From assembly GCA_038252255.1 (NCBI GenBank), contig JBBSAM010000004.1:62001-126000 (forward strand): 64,000 bases of DNA, in the 5' to 3' direction. The stretch is from Chersky-806 sp038252255. GTDB lineage: Bacteria > Actinomycetota > Acidimicrobiia > IMCC26256 > JAENVU01. A model generated the notes under the pieces. The model made no database searches. It was not told the DNA's origin and worked only from the letters and a program-made list of their open reading frames with translations. This document shows positions 17,786-26,878 of this stretch, one piece after another; the stretch's first letter is position 1; each line of letters begins with the position of its first letter. The translations under genes and the position numbers were made by a program.

Positions 17786-18520
17786 CTAGTTGTTGAGCAA
17801 GGTCGCGATCACGTTCACCATGAGGGCCACGATGACGGCGCCGAAGAGGTACGAGATGAGGGCGTGGCGAAGGACCGTGCGTCGGATCACCCGGCTACCG
17901 ATGTCCGTGTCGGAAACCTGGAACGTCATTCCCACCGTGAACGCGACGTACGCGAAGTCTCCGTAGTCGGGCTCGTACGTTCCGCTCTTGAAGTCGATCG
18001 TGCCCCGGAGCGTCGGGGTGTAGTACTCGTGCGCGTATCGCAACGCGAAGACGGTGTGGACCACCGCCCAGGAGAGTGCAACGGTGAGAACGCTCGCCGC
18101 CGTCAGCAACGTCTGAAGGGTCGGGCCGCTCTCGTGCGCCTTGAGGAGCCCGAAGGCGGCACCCCCGAGGCTCGCGACGCTCGCGGCGACGAGCAGCAGC
18201 TCCGCCGACGCTCTGCTGTCGTCCTCGCGTGTCGCGAATGCTCTCGTCTGGTCGGGGGTGAAGCCGCCAACTCGTAGCCATACCAACGAGAGCACGAGGA
18301 CGGCCATGAGGTCCCATCCCGCGAGCACCGCGAGCTGCCAGGGAGCTACCCACGCCACGCCGACACCGAGCAACAGGCCGAAGGCGGCCGAGCGGAGCAC
18401 CCGGCGGCGTTGCGATTCCTGCCGCCTTGGGCTTCCTTCGTTCCTCCCGGGCGCAGCCACGCCACGATTCTGGTCGAAGTCCTGCCGAGGGTTCGTCTCC
18501 GGGCGCCGCGCGACGAGCAA
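17786..18520 (-). CDS. DUF1345 membrane protein
   Basis: 244 residues from a TTG start, though internal GTG codons nearer the first helix are plausible because the first 40 residues are hydrophilic and unusual. Five hydrophobic segments are seen, and the segment PDYGDFAYVAFTVGMTFQVS is characteristic of the DUF1345 family. The molecular role is unknown. It follows the YwiC-like gene by 32 bases on the same strand, and may share its transcript. Confidence 0.85.
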   Translation of the reverse strand: MLVARRPETNPRQDFDQNRGVAAPGRNEGSPRRQESQRRRVLRSAAFGLLLGVGVAWVAPWQLAVLAGWDLMAVLVLSLVWLRVGGFTPDQTRAFATREDDSRASAELLLVAASVASLGGAAFGLLKAHESGPTLQTLLTAASVLTVALSWAVVHTVFALRYAHEYYTPTLRGTIDFKSGTYEPDYGDFAYVAFTVGMTFQVSDTDIGSRVIRRTVLRHALISYLFGAVIVALMVNVIATLLNN

Positions 18521-18552
18521 CGCGCCAGGCGGCCCGCTCGCAACCGCCGACG

Positions 18553-19365
18553 TCAGGCCAACACGCCGGTCGCAGTGACGAGGACCACGGCGATACCGGC
18601 CGCGAGCTGCCGGAGGCCGAGGATCTTGGCCGGAACGGGCGCGCGCCGGGCCCAGACCAGCTGGGCCACCAGGAGCACTGCTACCGCGATCGCCCCCGCG
18701 GCGACGGAGCGATCGACCGCGACGGCCGCGCCGGCGACGATGAGCCCGACGAGTTGGCCCTCGTCACTCAGCTCCCGCGCCCCCGAACCGTGACGCAGCC
18801 GTTCGATCTGCACGCGCACAAATGGGATCGCAGCGAGTGAACGCGCCGCGAGGATGAGCCACAGTGCCAACGCGAGCCGCACGCCAGCGCCCCCGGCGAG
18901 CGCAACGCTCGCGACGGTGGCCGCGATTCCGATCGCTCCGCAGAGCTCGGGGATCGGACGCCGGCTGCGGCTCCGCATGTCGAACCAGAGCTCGATGGCA
19001 ACGAGCGGGAGCGCGATCGCCACCGGCGCGAGCCAGCCCCACCCCGCGAGGCTCACCGCGAGCAGCGCGAGCAGCACCAAGACCGTGAGCTCCACTGCCG
19101 CGACGCCCGCGGCGAGGGTGGAGCGCGGGAGCCATCGGTGCCGCCAGCGGTCGACCAGCACGACCTTGAGTGGCTTCCGGACGAGGAACGCCACGAACGC
19201 GGCGACCACGATCGCAACGCCGGCCCACGACCGGGCGACGATGAGACCGAGCAGCGCCGGCTCGGCGGTCAGACTCCAGCCGCCATGCTCCTCGGGAATG
19301 GTCACCGCCCGCCAAGCGGGACGCGCGGACGCGGACGAGCCGGATGCGATCTCGGAACCGCTCAA
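18553..19365 (-). CDS. YwiC-like membrane protein
   Basis: 270 residues with about eight membrane helices. The N-terminal PEEHGGWSLTAEPALLGLIV matches the conserved PKEHGGW-type opening of the YwiC-like family. Family function is unknown; in Bacillus the namesake is near anaerobic respiration genes. The TTG at 19365 or the GTG just before TIPEEHGGW are both possible starts. It lies 104 bases after the cupredoxin lipoprotein. Confidence 0.85.
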   Translation of the reverse strand: MSGSEIASGSSASARPAWRAVTIPEEHGGWSLTAEPALLGLIVARSWAGVAIVVAAFVAFLVRKPLKVVLVDRWRHRWLPRSTLAAGVAAVELTVLVLLALLAVSLAGWGWLAPVAIALPLVAIELWFDMRSRSRRPIPELCGAIGIAATVASVALAGGAGVRLALALWLILAARSLAAIPFVRVQIERLRHGSGARELSDEGQLVGLIVAGAAVAVDRSVAAGAIAVAVLLVAQLVWARRAPVPAKILGLRQLAAGIAVVLVTATGVLA

Positions 19366-19469
19366 CGCCTATCCGATCCGACCTGGCGCCGCACGGTTCC
19401 AGACTCACCGCCGCGCCGTCGGGCGTCCAGGGCCGAAGGTCCCAGCCGGCGCGTCGTCCCGCCCGGAGG

Positions 19470-19967
19470 TCAGGCTCCCGAACCGGACGCGACGGTGAAG
19501 CTGGTGTGCATCCCGAGAGAGAAATGGACGTGCTGCATCCCGCCGCCCGTGCCACCCATCGAGCGGTGGCCCATGCCCGTCCCATCGACGATGTTGCAGA
19601 ACGCGACGTAGCGGCCAGGGCTGAGCTGCATGGTCGTGTGTCGTGTCGCGCCGGCGGGGACGTCGGCGATCTCGCCGACCGTGATTCGTTCGAGGCGGCG
19701 TTCGTCGACCGAACCGTCGGGTTTGGTGGGCAGGGATGCTGCGTCAGCGGCCTTGACGATGACGAGCTCGTGAGTGTGGTGGCCGATGTTCGCGGCCGTG
19801 ATGGTCTGACTCCCGGCGGGGAGCGTTCGCTGGTCGGCGGTGATCGACCACTCGTCGAGGCGGAACTGACCTGATCGCGACGCCACCGACCGTGTGTCGC
19901 TCATGCCGCCGCAGGCGCCGGCGACCACGAGCAACGGCGCGAGGATGGCAACGACGCGGAGTCTCAC
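19470..19967 (-). CDS. Cupredoxin-like lipoprotein
   Basis: 165 residues with a lipoprotein signal (lipobox ending VAGAC, Cys19). The mature part is a single cupredoxin-like barrel. Candidate copper ligands are a His in GHHTHELVIV, a Cys in YVAFCNIVDG, and His/Met in HVHFSLGMHTSF, the His-Cys-His-Met order of type 1 copper proteins; extra Met/His residues between them (GTGMGHRSMGG) could also bind copper. It would act outside the membrane, as an electron carrier or copper binder. Its GTG start overlaps the DUF302 gene stop (GTGA), so it is cotranscribed from the palindrome-containing promoter region. Confidence 0.85.
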   Translation of the reverse strand: MRLRVVAILAPLLVVAGACGGMSDTRSVASRSGQFRLDEWSITADQRTLPAGSQTITAANIGHHTHELVIVKAADAASLPTKPDGSVDERRLERITVGEIADVPAGATRHTTMQLSPGRYVAFCNIVDGTGMGHRSMGGTGGGMQHVHFSLGMHTSFTVASGSGA

Positions 19968-20362
19968 GACGAGCTCTCAGAGACCACGCTGCCCAGCGCG
20001 TCGAGCGCGGCGGTGAGCTGCTCTGCCGCCTTCGTCGCCAGCGACGCGAACTCGGGGTCGGTCATCAGCTCACGGGGATCGACGACGGAGATGCGGGTGC
20101 CGGTCGGGGTGGCGTCCAACACGACGTTGCACGGGAGGACGAGAGCGACCGATGGGTCGATCTGCAGGGCCTCCTCGGCGAAGTACGGGTTGCAGGCACC
20201 GAGGATCTTCAACGGGGCCCGCTCGACGCCGAGCTTGGCGCGCAGCGTGGCGGCGACGTCGATCTCGGTGAGCACGCCGAAGCCCCGCTCCGCGAGCACG
20301 GCGCGCACTGCGGCATCGGCTTCGTCCATCGGTGCCTCGAGCGTGGTCTGGATGCTGCGCAT
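19964..20362 (-). CDS. DUF302 protein
   Basis: 132 residues. The sequence EADAAVRAVLAERGFGVLTEID, then GACNPYFAEEALQIDP and LPCNVVL, is diagnostic of DUF302, a small alpha/beta fold. The conserved Cys residues lie in GACNP and LPCNV. Function is unproven; family members are often next to sulfur-oxidation genes, which fits the regulatory site here. ATG 20362 has an AAGGAG ribosome site; the longer open frame has none. It is divergent from the MMPL transporter across two CsoR-type palindromes. Confidence 0.9.
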   Translation of the reverse strand: MRSIQTTLEAPMDEADAAVRAVLAERGFGVLTEIDVAATLRAKLGVERAPLKILGACNPYFAEEALQIDPSVALVLPCNVVLDATPTGTRISVVDPRELMTDPEFASLATKAAEQLTAALDALGSVVSESSS

Positions 20363-20384
20363 GCTGGCTCCTTCGGTCTGGTGG

Positions 20385-20413
20385 TTGATACCCCTGGGGG
20401 TATGTACTACGGT
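20385..20413 (+). promoter_or_regulatory. MMPL-gene promoter with operator in the spacer
   Basis: TTGATA (20385-20390), 17 bases, TACGGT (20408-20413). The spacer and the last three bases of the -35 are the palindrome at 20388-20403. The same design is seen at the csoR promoter. Confidence 0.6.
20388..20403. promoter_or_regulatory. CsoR/CstR-type operator C
   Basis: ATACCCCTGGGGGTAT, a 16-bp near-perfect palindrome of the TACCCC/GGGGTA class recognised by CsoR-family repressors. It lies in the divergent region of the DUF302 and MMPL genes. Confidence 0.75.
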
Positions 20414-20420
20414 ACCACGG

Positions 20421-20436
20421 ATACCCAGGGGGGTAC
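20421..20436. promoter_or_regulatory. CsoR/CstR-type operator D
   Basis: ATACCCAGGGGGGTAC, centred 33 bp (about three helical turns) from operator C. It falls between TGTACC (20437-20432) and TACCGT (20414-20409) on the minus strand, a possible promoter of the DUF302 gene. Confidence 0.7.
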
Positions 20437-20462
20437 ATCCGCCTTTCGACCCGGGAGCCGTC

Positions 20463-22643
20463 ATGGCCACGACCTCGAGCACCGCCGGTACTCCGACGAT
20501 CGAGCACGCACCTTCGGCGCCGCCGGACCCCCGAGCGCTGTTCTCGCGCCTCGCGGCTTCGATGGCCCGCCATCGGAGGGTGGTCATCGCAACCTGGTTG
20601 ATCGTCGCGTTCGCGGCGGCGCCGCTGGCGCTGACGCTGACCGGGGCGCTCTCGGGCGCCGGTTGGGAAGCGCAGGGATCGACGGCGCAGCAGGTCCGCG
20701 ACGAGCTGCGCAAGGACTTCCCCGCGCTCGGAGCGGAGAACCCGGTCGTCGTCTACCACCAGCCGGCTCCGATCGCATCCGACCCTCGTGGCCTGCAGTC
20801 CCTGGTACGCGCCCTCGCCGGCGCGCCGCGGGCTCGCTCCGTCGCCGACCCGCTCGCGCTCCCTGCTGATGCCGGGCTCATCTCGCGTGATGGTCGTACC
20901 GCGATCGTGCCGGTGGATCTTGCGGTGACCTCCGACGCGAGCCGTCCGGTCGCGGCCGGCGCGCTCGGCAGCTACGTCGGTGGTCTGAAGCTCGACGCCG
21001 GCGCACGAGCCAACGTGACGGGCGAGTGGCCCGTGTGGAGCGACTTCAACAAGGTCAACGAAGAGGCGCTCCACAAGGCGGAGCTCGTGAGCGGCATTCC
21101 AACCATGATCCTGTTGTTCTTCGCGTTCGGCTCAGTGGCGGCTGCCGCGCTCCCGCTCCTGCTGGCCCTAGCCGGCATCGCCGTCGGGTTCGCAGTCCTC
21201 CACCTGCTCGGCATGGCAACACCGCTCTCGGTGTGGTCGATGAACTTCTCGATGATGATCGGCCTCGCGGTCGGAATCGACTACAGCCTCTTCATCGTCA
21301 GCCGCTACCGCGAGGAACGAATCGAGGGCAAGGACGCGATCGAAGCGATCGAGAACACGCTCTCGACGGCCGGCAAGGCCGTGTTCCTCTCTGCCCTCAC
21401 CGTCGTCCTCGCCCTTTCGGCGGTGTTCCTCGTGCCCGTCATGGTGTTCCGGTCGATGGCGCTCGGGATGATCCTGTCGGTGGTCGCGGTGGCGCTGGCC
21501 TCTCTCACCCTGCTCCCGGCCCTGCTCGTCGCCCTCGGCGATCGCGTCCTCGTCACCCGGGGGAAGAGCGACCCGGACATCGTGGCCGAGGGCCGCTGGG
21601 CCCGCTGGACCGGGCTCGCGCTCCGTCGGCCCGGGACCGTCCTCGCGGTCGGGCTCGTCGTCCTCGGCGCCCTCGTGCTCCCCGCGGTCGGCATCCATCT
21701 CGGGATGCCCGGTGCCCGGGTGGTCGACCAGGGCCGCACCAGCCGTGACGGCTACGAGCTCCTGGTGAGATCGTTCGGTCCGGGAGCCGCGGCACCCGCC
21801 TTCGTCACCGTTGGCGCAGCTGACGCGACCAAGGTCGTGCAGGTAGCGAAGGCTGATCCGGCCGTCGTCGACGCCCGCGTCGTGACCGCGCCGGCGGCGA
21901 ACGGACGCACCGTCGTGCGGGTGACCGGTTCGACGGCGGTGGACGACTCGCGTACCGCGGATCTCGTCCACCGGCTCCGTGACCAGCTCGCAACCGCGGT
22001 ACCCAGCGCCCGCGTCGGCGGCCCGGCCGCGCAGAACGCGGACCTGACGTCCGTGCTCACCGGTCGCGCACCGTTGGCGATCGGCGTGATCCTCCTGCTG
22101 GCGTTCGTGCTCCTGCTGCTGGTCTTCCGCAGCCTCGTCGTCGCCATCACGTCGATCCTCATGAACCTGGTGACCGTTGGCGCGGCGTTCGGATTCGCGA
22201 CCGTGGTGTTCCAGCACGGGTTCGGCACCGGCCTGCTCGGCATCGAGCACCAAGGGTTCGTCGACGCCTGGGCCCCACTGTTCTTCTTCGCGTTGCTGTT
22301 CGGGCTCTCGATGGACTACCAGCTGTTCCTGCTCGCGGCGATCCGCGAGCGCTACGAAGCCACTGGAGACACCCACCGCGCGATCCGGGAGGGCATCGCC
22401 CGCACCGGCCGGCCGATCACGAACGCCGCGCTCGTGATGATCGTGGTGTTCATCGCGTTCGGCATCACCGGACCGATCCCACCCACCGAGCTCGGCCTCA
22501 CGCTCGCGATGGCCGTGCTGCTCGACGCCACCGTGGTGCGGATCCTGCTGGTCCCGGCGTCGATGGCTCTGCTCGGCGAGAGGAACTGGTACCTACCGAA
22601 GTGGCTCGGGCGAATCCTGCCCGTCGTGAAGTTCACCCACTGA
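20463..22643 (+). CDS. MMPL-family transporter
   Basis: 726-residue RND-type exporter of the MmpL class. It has the two-repeat plan: helix 1, an extracytoplasmic domain, then a block of five helices containing GLAVGIDYSLFIVSRYREE (first Asp-Tyr proton-relay motif), and after the second soluble domain GLSMDYQLFLLAAIRERYE (second motif). It probably exports lipids or a hydrophobic toxicant using the proton gradient. ATG 20463 has GGGAG upstream. The gene is read from the promoter holding operator C, so it may be induced with the persulfide genes. The frame runs open upstream, but that region is the divergent DUF302 gene. Confidence 0.93.
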   Translation: MATTSSTAGTPTIEHAPSAPPDPRALFSRLAASMARHRRVVIATWLIVAFAAAPLALTLTGALSGAGWEAQGSTAQQVRDELRKDFPALGAENPVVVYHQPAPIASDPRGLQSLVRALAGAPRARSVADPLALPADAGLISRDGRTAIVPVDLAVTSDASRPVAAGALGSYVGGLKLDAGARANVTGEWPVWSDFNKVNEEALHKAELVSGIPTMILLFFAFGSVAAAALPLLLALAGIAVGFAVLHLLGMATPLSVWSMNFSMMIGLAVGIDYSLFIVSRYREERIEGKDAIEAIENTLSTAGKAVFLSALTVVLALSAVFLVPVMVFRSMALGMILSVVAVALASLTLLPALLVALGDRVLVTRGKSDPDIVAEGRWARWTGLALRRPGTVLAVGLVVLGALVLPAVGIHLGMPGARVVDQGRTSRDGYELLVRSFGPGAAAPAFVTVGAADATKVVQVAKADPAVVDARVVTAPAANGRTVVRVTGSTAVDDSRTADLVHRLRDQLATAVPSARVGGPAAQNADLTSVLTGRAPLAIGVILLLAFVLLLLVFRSLVVAITSILMNLVTVGAAFGFATVVFQHGFGTGLLGIEHQGFVDAWAPLFFFALLFGLSMDYQLFLLAAIRERYEATGDTHRAIREGIARTGRPITNAALVMIVVFIAFGITGPIPPTELGLTLAMAVLLDATVVRILLVPASMALLGERNWYLPKWLGRILPVVKFTH

Positions 22644-22700
22644 CGGCGGCTGCAGAGCGCGCGACAGTGGGCGGGTGCACCAGCCCGAGGCCGATGTCGG

Positions 22701-23756
22701 TTGACCACGCTCGATCCCCAGGAGGGTTCTCGGACCACCCATCACGGCCGCCAGCTCCTGCGCTACACACTGGGCCTCGTCGTCGGAGCCGGCGCGTTCT
22801 GGCTGGTCGTGTCGGCTGCCGGCGGGCTCGGCGACGCGATCACCGCCCTCCGGGATACGAACGCCGCATGGCTCGCGCCGGCGATTGCTCTCGAGGCAGT
22901 CGCCTACGTGCTGGCCGGGGTCCGGACGCGGCGCCTCGCGGGTAGCGAGGCCGACCTCTCGCCGATCGCGGCGATCGAGCTGGCGCTCGTCGTCAACGGC
23001 CTCGGGCTCCTCACTCCGGCCTCACCCGCCGAAGGGATCGCGTTCGAGTACCGCGAGCTCGGCCGCCGTGGGCTGCCTCGCCGGCGGATCGCCCTCACCA
23101 TCGGCTTCGAGCAGTGGTTCAGCACGCGGGTCTTCTACCTGGTGAATGCGCTCAACCTGCTCCTGATCGTCGCGACCCGCGACTTCCCTGCCGACGCGGC
23201 CTGGCCGATCGCGGCGGCGGCGTTGATTCTCGTCCTCCTCGCGCTCACGGCGATCGCCGCCGCCCGGCCGCGGGTCGCGGAACGTATCTCGGTGGTCCTC
23301 GGTGCCCTCCGGTTCTGGCGACCGCGGGCGTCGGCGGCCGAGCGGCGAGTCAGCGGGGCCCGGTTGCATGCCGAGGCCATGGCGGTGGTCGGGCCCCCTC
23401 GCCAACGGGTGCGCCTGATGCTGCTCTCGGTCGCGTCGTTGCTCGCCGACGTCGCCTGCCTGTGGATGCTCATGTTCGCCGTCGGGATCCACGACGGCTT
23501 CGAGATTGCGCTCCTCGCGGCCGGAGCCGCCGCGGCGGCGGCCGCGGTTCCTCTCCTTCCCGGCGGCATCGGTGCGGTCGAGCTCGCGGTACCCGCCCTC
23601 CTGGCTTGGTACGGCGCGCCGGTCGCCGCCGCGCTCTCGGCAACTCTGCTCTACCGGGCGATCGGGACGTTCCTCCCCGCCGCCGCCGGCGGCGTCTCGG
23701 TCTTCACGCTCCGGATGCGCAAGCTGCCCCGGACGACTGCGCCGGGTCAGGATTGA
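22701..23756 (+). CDS. LPG-synthase/UPF0104-like membrane protein
   Basis: 351 residues with about eight helices and no soluble enzyme domain. LLTPASPAEGIAFEYRELGR and the later VPLLPGGIGAVELAVPALL match the conserved helix-loop motifs of the UPF0104 (lysylphosphatidylglycerol synthase transmembrane) family, proposed to translocate or sense lipids. The TTG start at 22701 is the most upstream option in frame and is not strongly supported. It follows the MMPL gene by 57 bases and overlaps none of its neighbours; it precedes a lipoprotein gene by one base, so the three look like one operon. Confidence 0.85.
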   Translation: MTTLDPQEGSRTTHHGRQLLRYTLGLVVGAGAFWLVVSAAGGLGDAITALRDTNAAWLAPAIALEAVAYVLAGVRTRRLAGSEADLSPIAAIELALVVNGLGLLTPASPAEGIAFEYRELGRRGLPRRRIALTIGFEQWFSTRVFYLVNALNLLLIVATRDFPADAAWPIAAAALILVLLALTAIAAARPRVAERISVVLGALRFWRPRASAAERRVSGARLHAEAMAVVGPPRQRVRLMLLSVASLLADVACLWMLMFAVGIHDGFEIALLAAGAAAAAAAVPLLPGGIGAVELAVPALLAWYGAPVAAALSATLLYRAIGTFLPAAAGGVSVFTLRMRKLPRTTAPGQD

Positions 23757-23757
23757 C

Positions 23758-24279
23758 GTGAGGTCGCGGAGTGATCGGCAAGCCACCCGAATTCCCGCCT
23801 TGGTAGCGCTCGTTGCGGGCATCGCGTTCGCGTTGGCGGGCTGTGGCGGGGGCGGGGGTGATTCGGGCACCGGAACGAACCGCCGGGCCCAGGTGGAAGC
23901 GCGCGGCGCTCAGGTCATGCCGTTCGACCAGAGCCGGACGACCCACATCTTCCGGACCACGCCGACCGGCGGCCTCCAGACCGTCGTAGTGAAGAACCCG
24001 CACGACGTGAAGCAGATCGCGCTGATCCGCGGCCACCTCCGCAACGAAGCGAAGCGATTCGCCGCCGGGGACTTCTCGGACCCGATGGCGATCCACGGGA
24101 TGAAGATGCCCGGCCTCGATGCGCTACGTCGCAACGCCTCTCGCGTGCGGGTCGAGTACTCGTCCACCCCGCTCGGCGCACGGATCGCCTACACCGCAAG
24201 CGACCCGGAGCTGGTCGGCGCGCTCCACGATTGGTTCGAAGCTCAGCTCATGGATCACGGCGCCGACGCGCACGAGTGA
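23758..24279 (+). CDS. Conserved lipoprotein, function unknown
   Basis: 173 residues from GTG 23758, one base after the previous stop. A signal peptide ends LALAGC followed by a Gly-rich linker. The mature part has FDQSRTTHIFRTTPTGGLQT, the repeated motif area AIHGMKMPGLDAL, and ends with a conserved HDWFEAQLMDHG. His and Met residues could bind a metal. I recognise this as a recurrent bacterial small lipoprotein family sometimes mislabelled as a carbamoyltransferase, but no activity can be assigned. The open frame begins earlier (23506) only as a shadow of the membrane protein gene. Confidence 0.75.
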   Translation: MRSRSDRQATRIPALVALVAGIAFALAGCGGGGGDSGTGTNRRAQVEARGAQVMPFDQSRTTHIFRTTPTGGLQTVVVKNPHDVKQIALIRGHLRNEAKRFAAGDFSDPMAIHGMKMPGLDALRRNASRVRVEYSSTPLGARIAYTASDPELVGALHDWFEAQLMDHGADAHE

Positions 24280-24310
24280 ACAACGGCGCGACGCCCGCGC
24301 CTGATCTTCA

Positions 24311-25354
24311 TCAGGCCCGGGCGAGGACGACCTTCAGCGCGCCGGTCTCCGCCGCGTTCGCGAAGACGTCGTAGGCCTTGTCGAACTCGTCGAGGGTGAA
24401 GTGATGGGTGACGAAGCGTCCGGGCTCGACCAGCGCGCCCTGCGCGAGGCGGAGCAGTGTCGGGGTCGAGTACGTATCGACCAGGCCCGTCGTGATGGTC
24501 ACGTTGCGGATCCACAGCTCCTCGAGATGGAGCGTGGCCGGCTCGCCGTGCACACCGATGTTCGCGATGTGCCCGCCGGGCCGAGCGAGCTGCGCGGCGA
24601 GCTCGAAGGTCGCGGGCACACCGACTGCCTCGATCGAGACGTCGGCACCGAGCCCGTCGGTCAGGTCTTGCACCACCGCGAGCGCGTCCTCCCGACCGTT
24701 GTTGATCACGATGTCGGCCCCGAACTGCTTGGCGGCTTCGAGGCGGGTATCCGCGAGGTCGATGGCCACCACATGGCTCGGGCTGTACAGCCGAGAACCC
24801 ATGATCGCCGAGAGGCCGATCGGTCCGGCGCCGACAACGGCGACGACGTCGCCTGGTTGCACCTGACCGTTGAGCACGCCGACCTCGTACCCGGTGGGCA
24901 GGATGTCGGCAAGCATGAGCAGCTGCTCGTCCGAGACACCCGCGGGCGCGGCATAGGTGGAGGTGTCGGCAAACGGGACACGCACGTACTCGGCCTGGGT
25001 GCCGTCGATCTTGTGGCCGAGGATCCAGCCGCCGCCGCCGAGGCACTGGCCGTATCGGCCTTCCCGGCAGTAGCGGCAGGCACCGCACGCGGTGATGCAC
25101 GACACCAGGACCCGATCTCCGACGTGCACGTTCTTCACGCCGGAACCGACCGACTCCACGGTGCCGACCGCCTCATGGCCCAGGATGCGGCCGTCCGTGA
25201 CCGCGGGGACGTCACCCTTGAGGATGTGCAGGTCGGTGCCGCAGATCGTCACCGCATCGACGCGCACGATCGCGTCGGTGTCGTCGATGATGACGGGCAT
25301 GAGGACTTCTTCCCAGGCCTTCTGTCCGGGACCGTGGTACACGACGGCGCGCAT
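24311..25354 (-). CDS. Zinc-dependent alcohol dehydrogenase
   Basis: 347-residue medium-chain dehydrogenase. Catalytic zinc residues include CGTD (Cys38) and GHE; structural zinc is held by CGACRYCREGRYGQC. The Rossmann motif GAGPIG is near 174-179. The sequence resembles the AdhP/Tdh-like NAD(P)-dependent alcohol dehydrogenases that act on small alcohols or aldehydes. A good ribosome site (GGAGAGGAG) precedes the ATG. It lies downstream of the MBL-rhodanese gene on the same strand with a gap of about 106 bases, so it may be a separate unit. Substrate unknown. Confidence 0.93.
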   Translation of the reverse strand: MRAVVYHGPGQKAWEEVLMPVIIDDTDAIVRVDAVTICGTDLHILKGDVPAVTDGRILGHEAVGTVESVGSGVKNVHVGDRVLVSCITACGACRYCREGRYGQCLGGGGWILGHKIDGTQAEYVRVPFADTSTYAAPAGVSDEQLLMLADILPTGYEVGVLNGQVQPGDVVAVVGAGPIGLSAIMGSRLYSPSHVVAIDLADTRLEAAKQFGADIVINNGREDALAVVQDLTDGLGADVSIEAVGVPATFELAAQLARPGGHIANIGVHGEPATLHLEELWIRNVTITTGLVDTYSTPTLLRLAQGALVEPGRFVTHHFTLDEFDKAYDVFANAAETGALKVVLARA

Positions 25355-25460
25355 ATCCGTCTCCTCTCCGATCCGATCGAGTCCGATCGAGGATCTCTAG
25401 AGTCGACGGTAGGGATCCGGCGGGGCGCGGGGTAGGGCCAGACGTCCCGAGCTGCGACGC

Positions 25461-26843
25461 TCAGATCGTCGCGAACCGGGGCCCGGTGCTGGGCACGTAT
25501 CCGCCGAGCATGTCGGCGACCACGGCGAACCCACGCGACCGGAGCAGCGACGCCGCGGTCGCGGAGCGGTAGCCACCTGCGCAGTACACGACGGTGGGCC
25601 GCGCCGGGTCGAGCTCACCGACGCGGTCGAGCAGGGTCGGGAGCGGGAGGTTCAGCGAGCCGTCGATGATCCCGTCCGCGCATTCGGCCGGGTTGCGGAC
25701 GTCGATGATCTGCAAGGACGGATCGTCCTTTCTCCACGCTTCGAGCTCGGTGGCGGTGACTCGCGGCGCCGGCTGCGCGAGCTCGGGCCGGCCGGAGAGA
25801 ACGTCGCTGATGTCGTCGAGCGCGCCGAGGACGTGGTCGAACCCGATACGAGCGAGACGGATCCTCGCCTCGTTCGCACGACCGGGGTCGGTGACGAGGA
25901 TGACGGATTCGCCGGGGCGCAGCACGTCCCCCGCGTACTCGGCGAACCGGCCGTCGAGCCCGACGTTGATCGCCCCGCGGAGATGCCCGGACGCGAACAC
26001 ATCGGTGGGCCGCCCGTCGATCACGACCGCTCCCTCGGCCTGATGGTGCAGCACCTCGTCGATGCTCATCCGTAGGGTGTCCTCGGCGTCGTCGAGCAGG
26101 TCGCGCTCGGCGCGATTCGCGTTGGCCGCGAACGCGAAGTAGAGCGGCGCAACCGACTGGCCCTGGGTGACGGCCTCGACGAACTGGGCCTCGGTCATCG
26201 GTGCCAAGGCGTAGTTGGTGCGGCGCTGCTCGCCGATCGTCGACTGCGTTGCCGTCGACAGGCTCTTGCCACAGGCCGAGCCCGCTCCGTGCGCGGGGTA
26301 GACACGGGTCGAGTCCGGCAGGCTCAGCAGCTGGTCGTGCACCGAGCGGTACAGCCGGCGGGCCAGGTCGTCCGCGGTCCATCCGATCGAGGTCAGCAGG
26401 TCCGGGCGCCCCACATCGCCGATGAACATCGTGTCGCCGGTGAGCACGGCCCACGGTTGGGAATCGTCCGCGTGCTCCCAGACCACGATCGAGATGGACT
26501 CAGGGGTGTGACCGGGGGTGTGACGGATCTCGAGGGTGACCTCACCGAGCGAGAGGTGCTGCCCGTGGGCGAGACCTTCGATCGGGAAGTCGGCGCGGGC
26601 CTCGTCGCCATACGAGATGACCGCTCCGGTCGCCGCGGCGAGCTCGAGGTGGCCGGAGAGAAAGTCGGCGTGGAAGTGCGTCTCGATCACCCGCTCGATG
26701 TGCAAGCCGGCAGCGTCTGCATCGGCGACGTACTGCGACACGTCCCGTTGCGGGTCGACGATCACGGCACGCCCGGTGGACTCGTCACCGATGAGGTAGC
26801 TGAACAGCGAGAGGCAGCCCAGCTCGTACTGCTTGAAGATCAT
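25461..26843 (-). CDS. CstB-like persulfide dioxygenase: MBL, pseudo-rhodanese, rhodanese
   Basis: 460 residues. The N-terminal metallo-beta-lactamase domain has THFHADFLSGH (His56, His58, Asp60), HTPGHTPES, and GDTMFIGDVGRPDL, matching the ETHE1 type that oxidises glutathione or low-molecular-weight persulfide with a single iron. Residues about 255-350 form a rhodanese fold without a catalytic Cys (TDPGRANEA at that loop). Residues about 370-460 form a second rhodanese with active-site CAGGYR, Cys421. This MBL, dead-rhodanese, live-rhodanese order is the plan of Staphylococcus CstB. ATG 26843 has GAGGTG upstream. It follows the CsoR-family gene by 35 bases. Confidence 0.9.
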   Translation of the reverse strand: MIFKQYELGCLSLFSYLIGDESTGRAVIVDPQRDVSQYVADADAAGLHIERVIETHFHADFLSGHLELAAATGAVISYGDEARADFPIEGLAHGQHLSLGEVTLEIRHTPGHTPESISIVVWEHADDSQPWAVLTGDTMFIGDVGRPDLLTSIGWTADDLARRLYRSVHDQLLSLPDSTRVYPAHGAGSACGKSLSTATQSTIGEQRRTNYALAPMTEAQFVEAVTQGQSVAPLYFAFAANANRAERDLLDDAEDTLRMSIDEVLHHQAEGAVVIDGRPTDVFASGHLRGAINVGLDGRFAEYAGDVLRPGESVILVTDPGRANEARIRLARIGFDHVLGALDDISDVLSGRPELAQPAPRVTATELEAWRKDDPSLQIIDVRNPAECADGIIDGSLNLPLPTLLDRVGELDPARPTVVYCAGGYRSATAASLLRSRGFAVVADMLGGYVPSTGPRFATI

Positions 26844-26878
26844 CGGGGCACCTCGCATGAATCTGGTAGGTGGGGGCG

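Noticed and set aside
21168..22376. 402-codon minus-strand frame opposite the MMPL gene
   Set aside because: Shadow of MMPL coding sequence; acidic/arginine-rich with no fold.
24180..24279. Possible carbamoyltransferase activity in the 23758-24279 lipoprotein
   Set aside because: No carbamoyl phosphate or aspartate binding motifs; the label seems a database artefact, so left as unknown.
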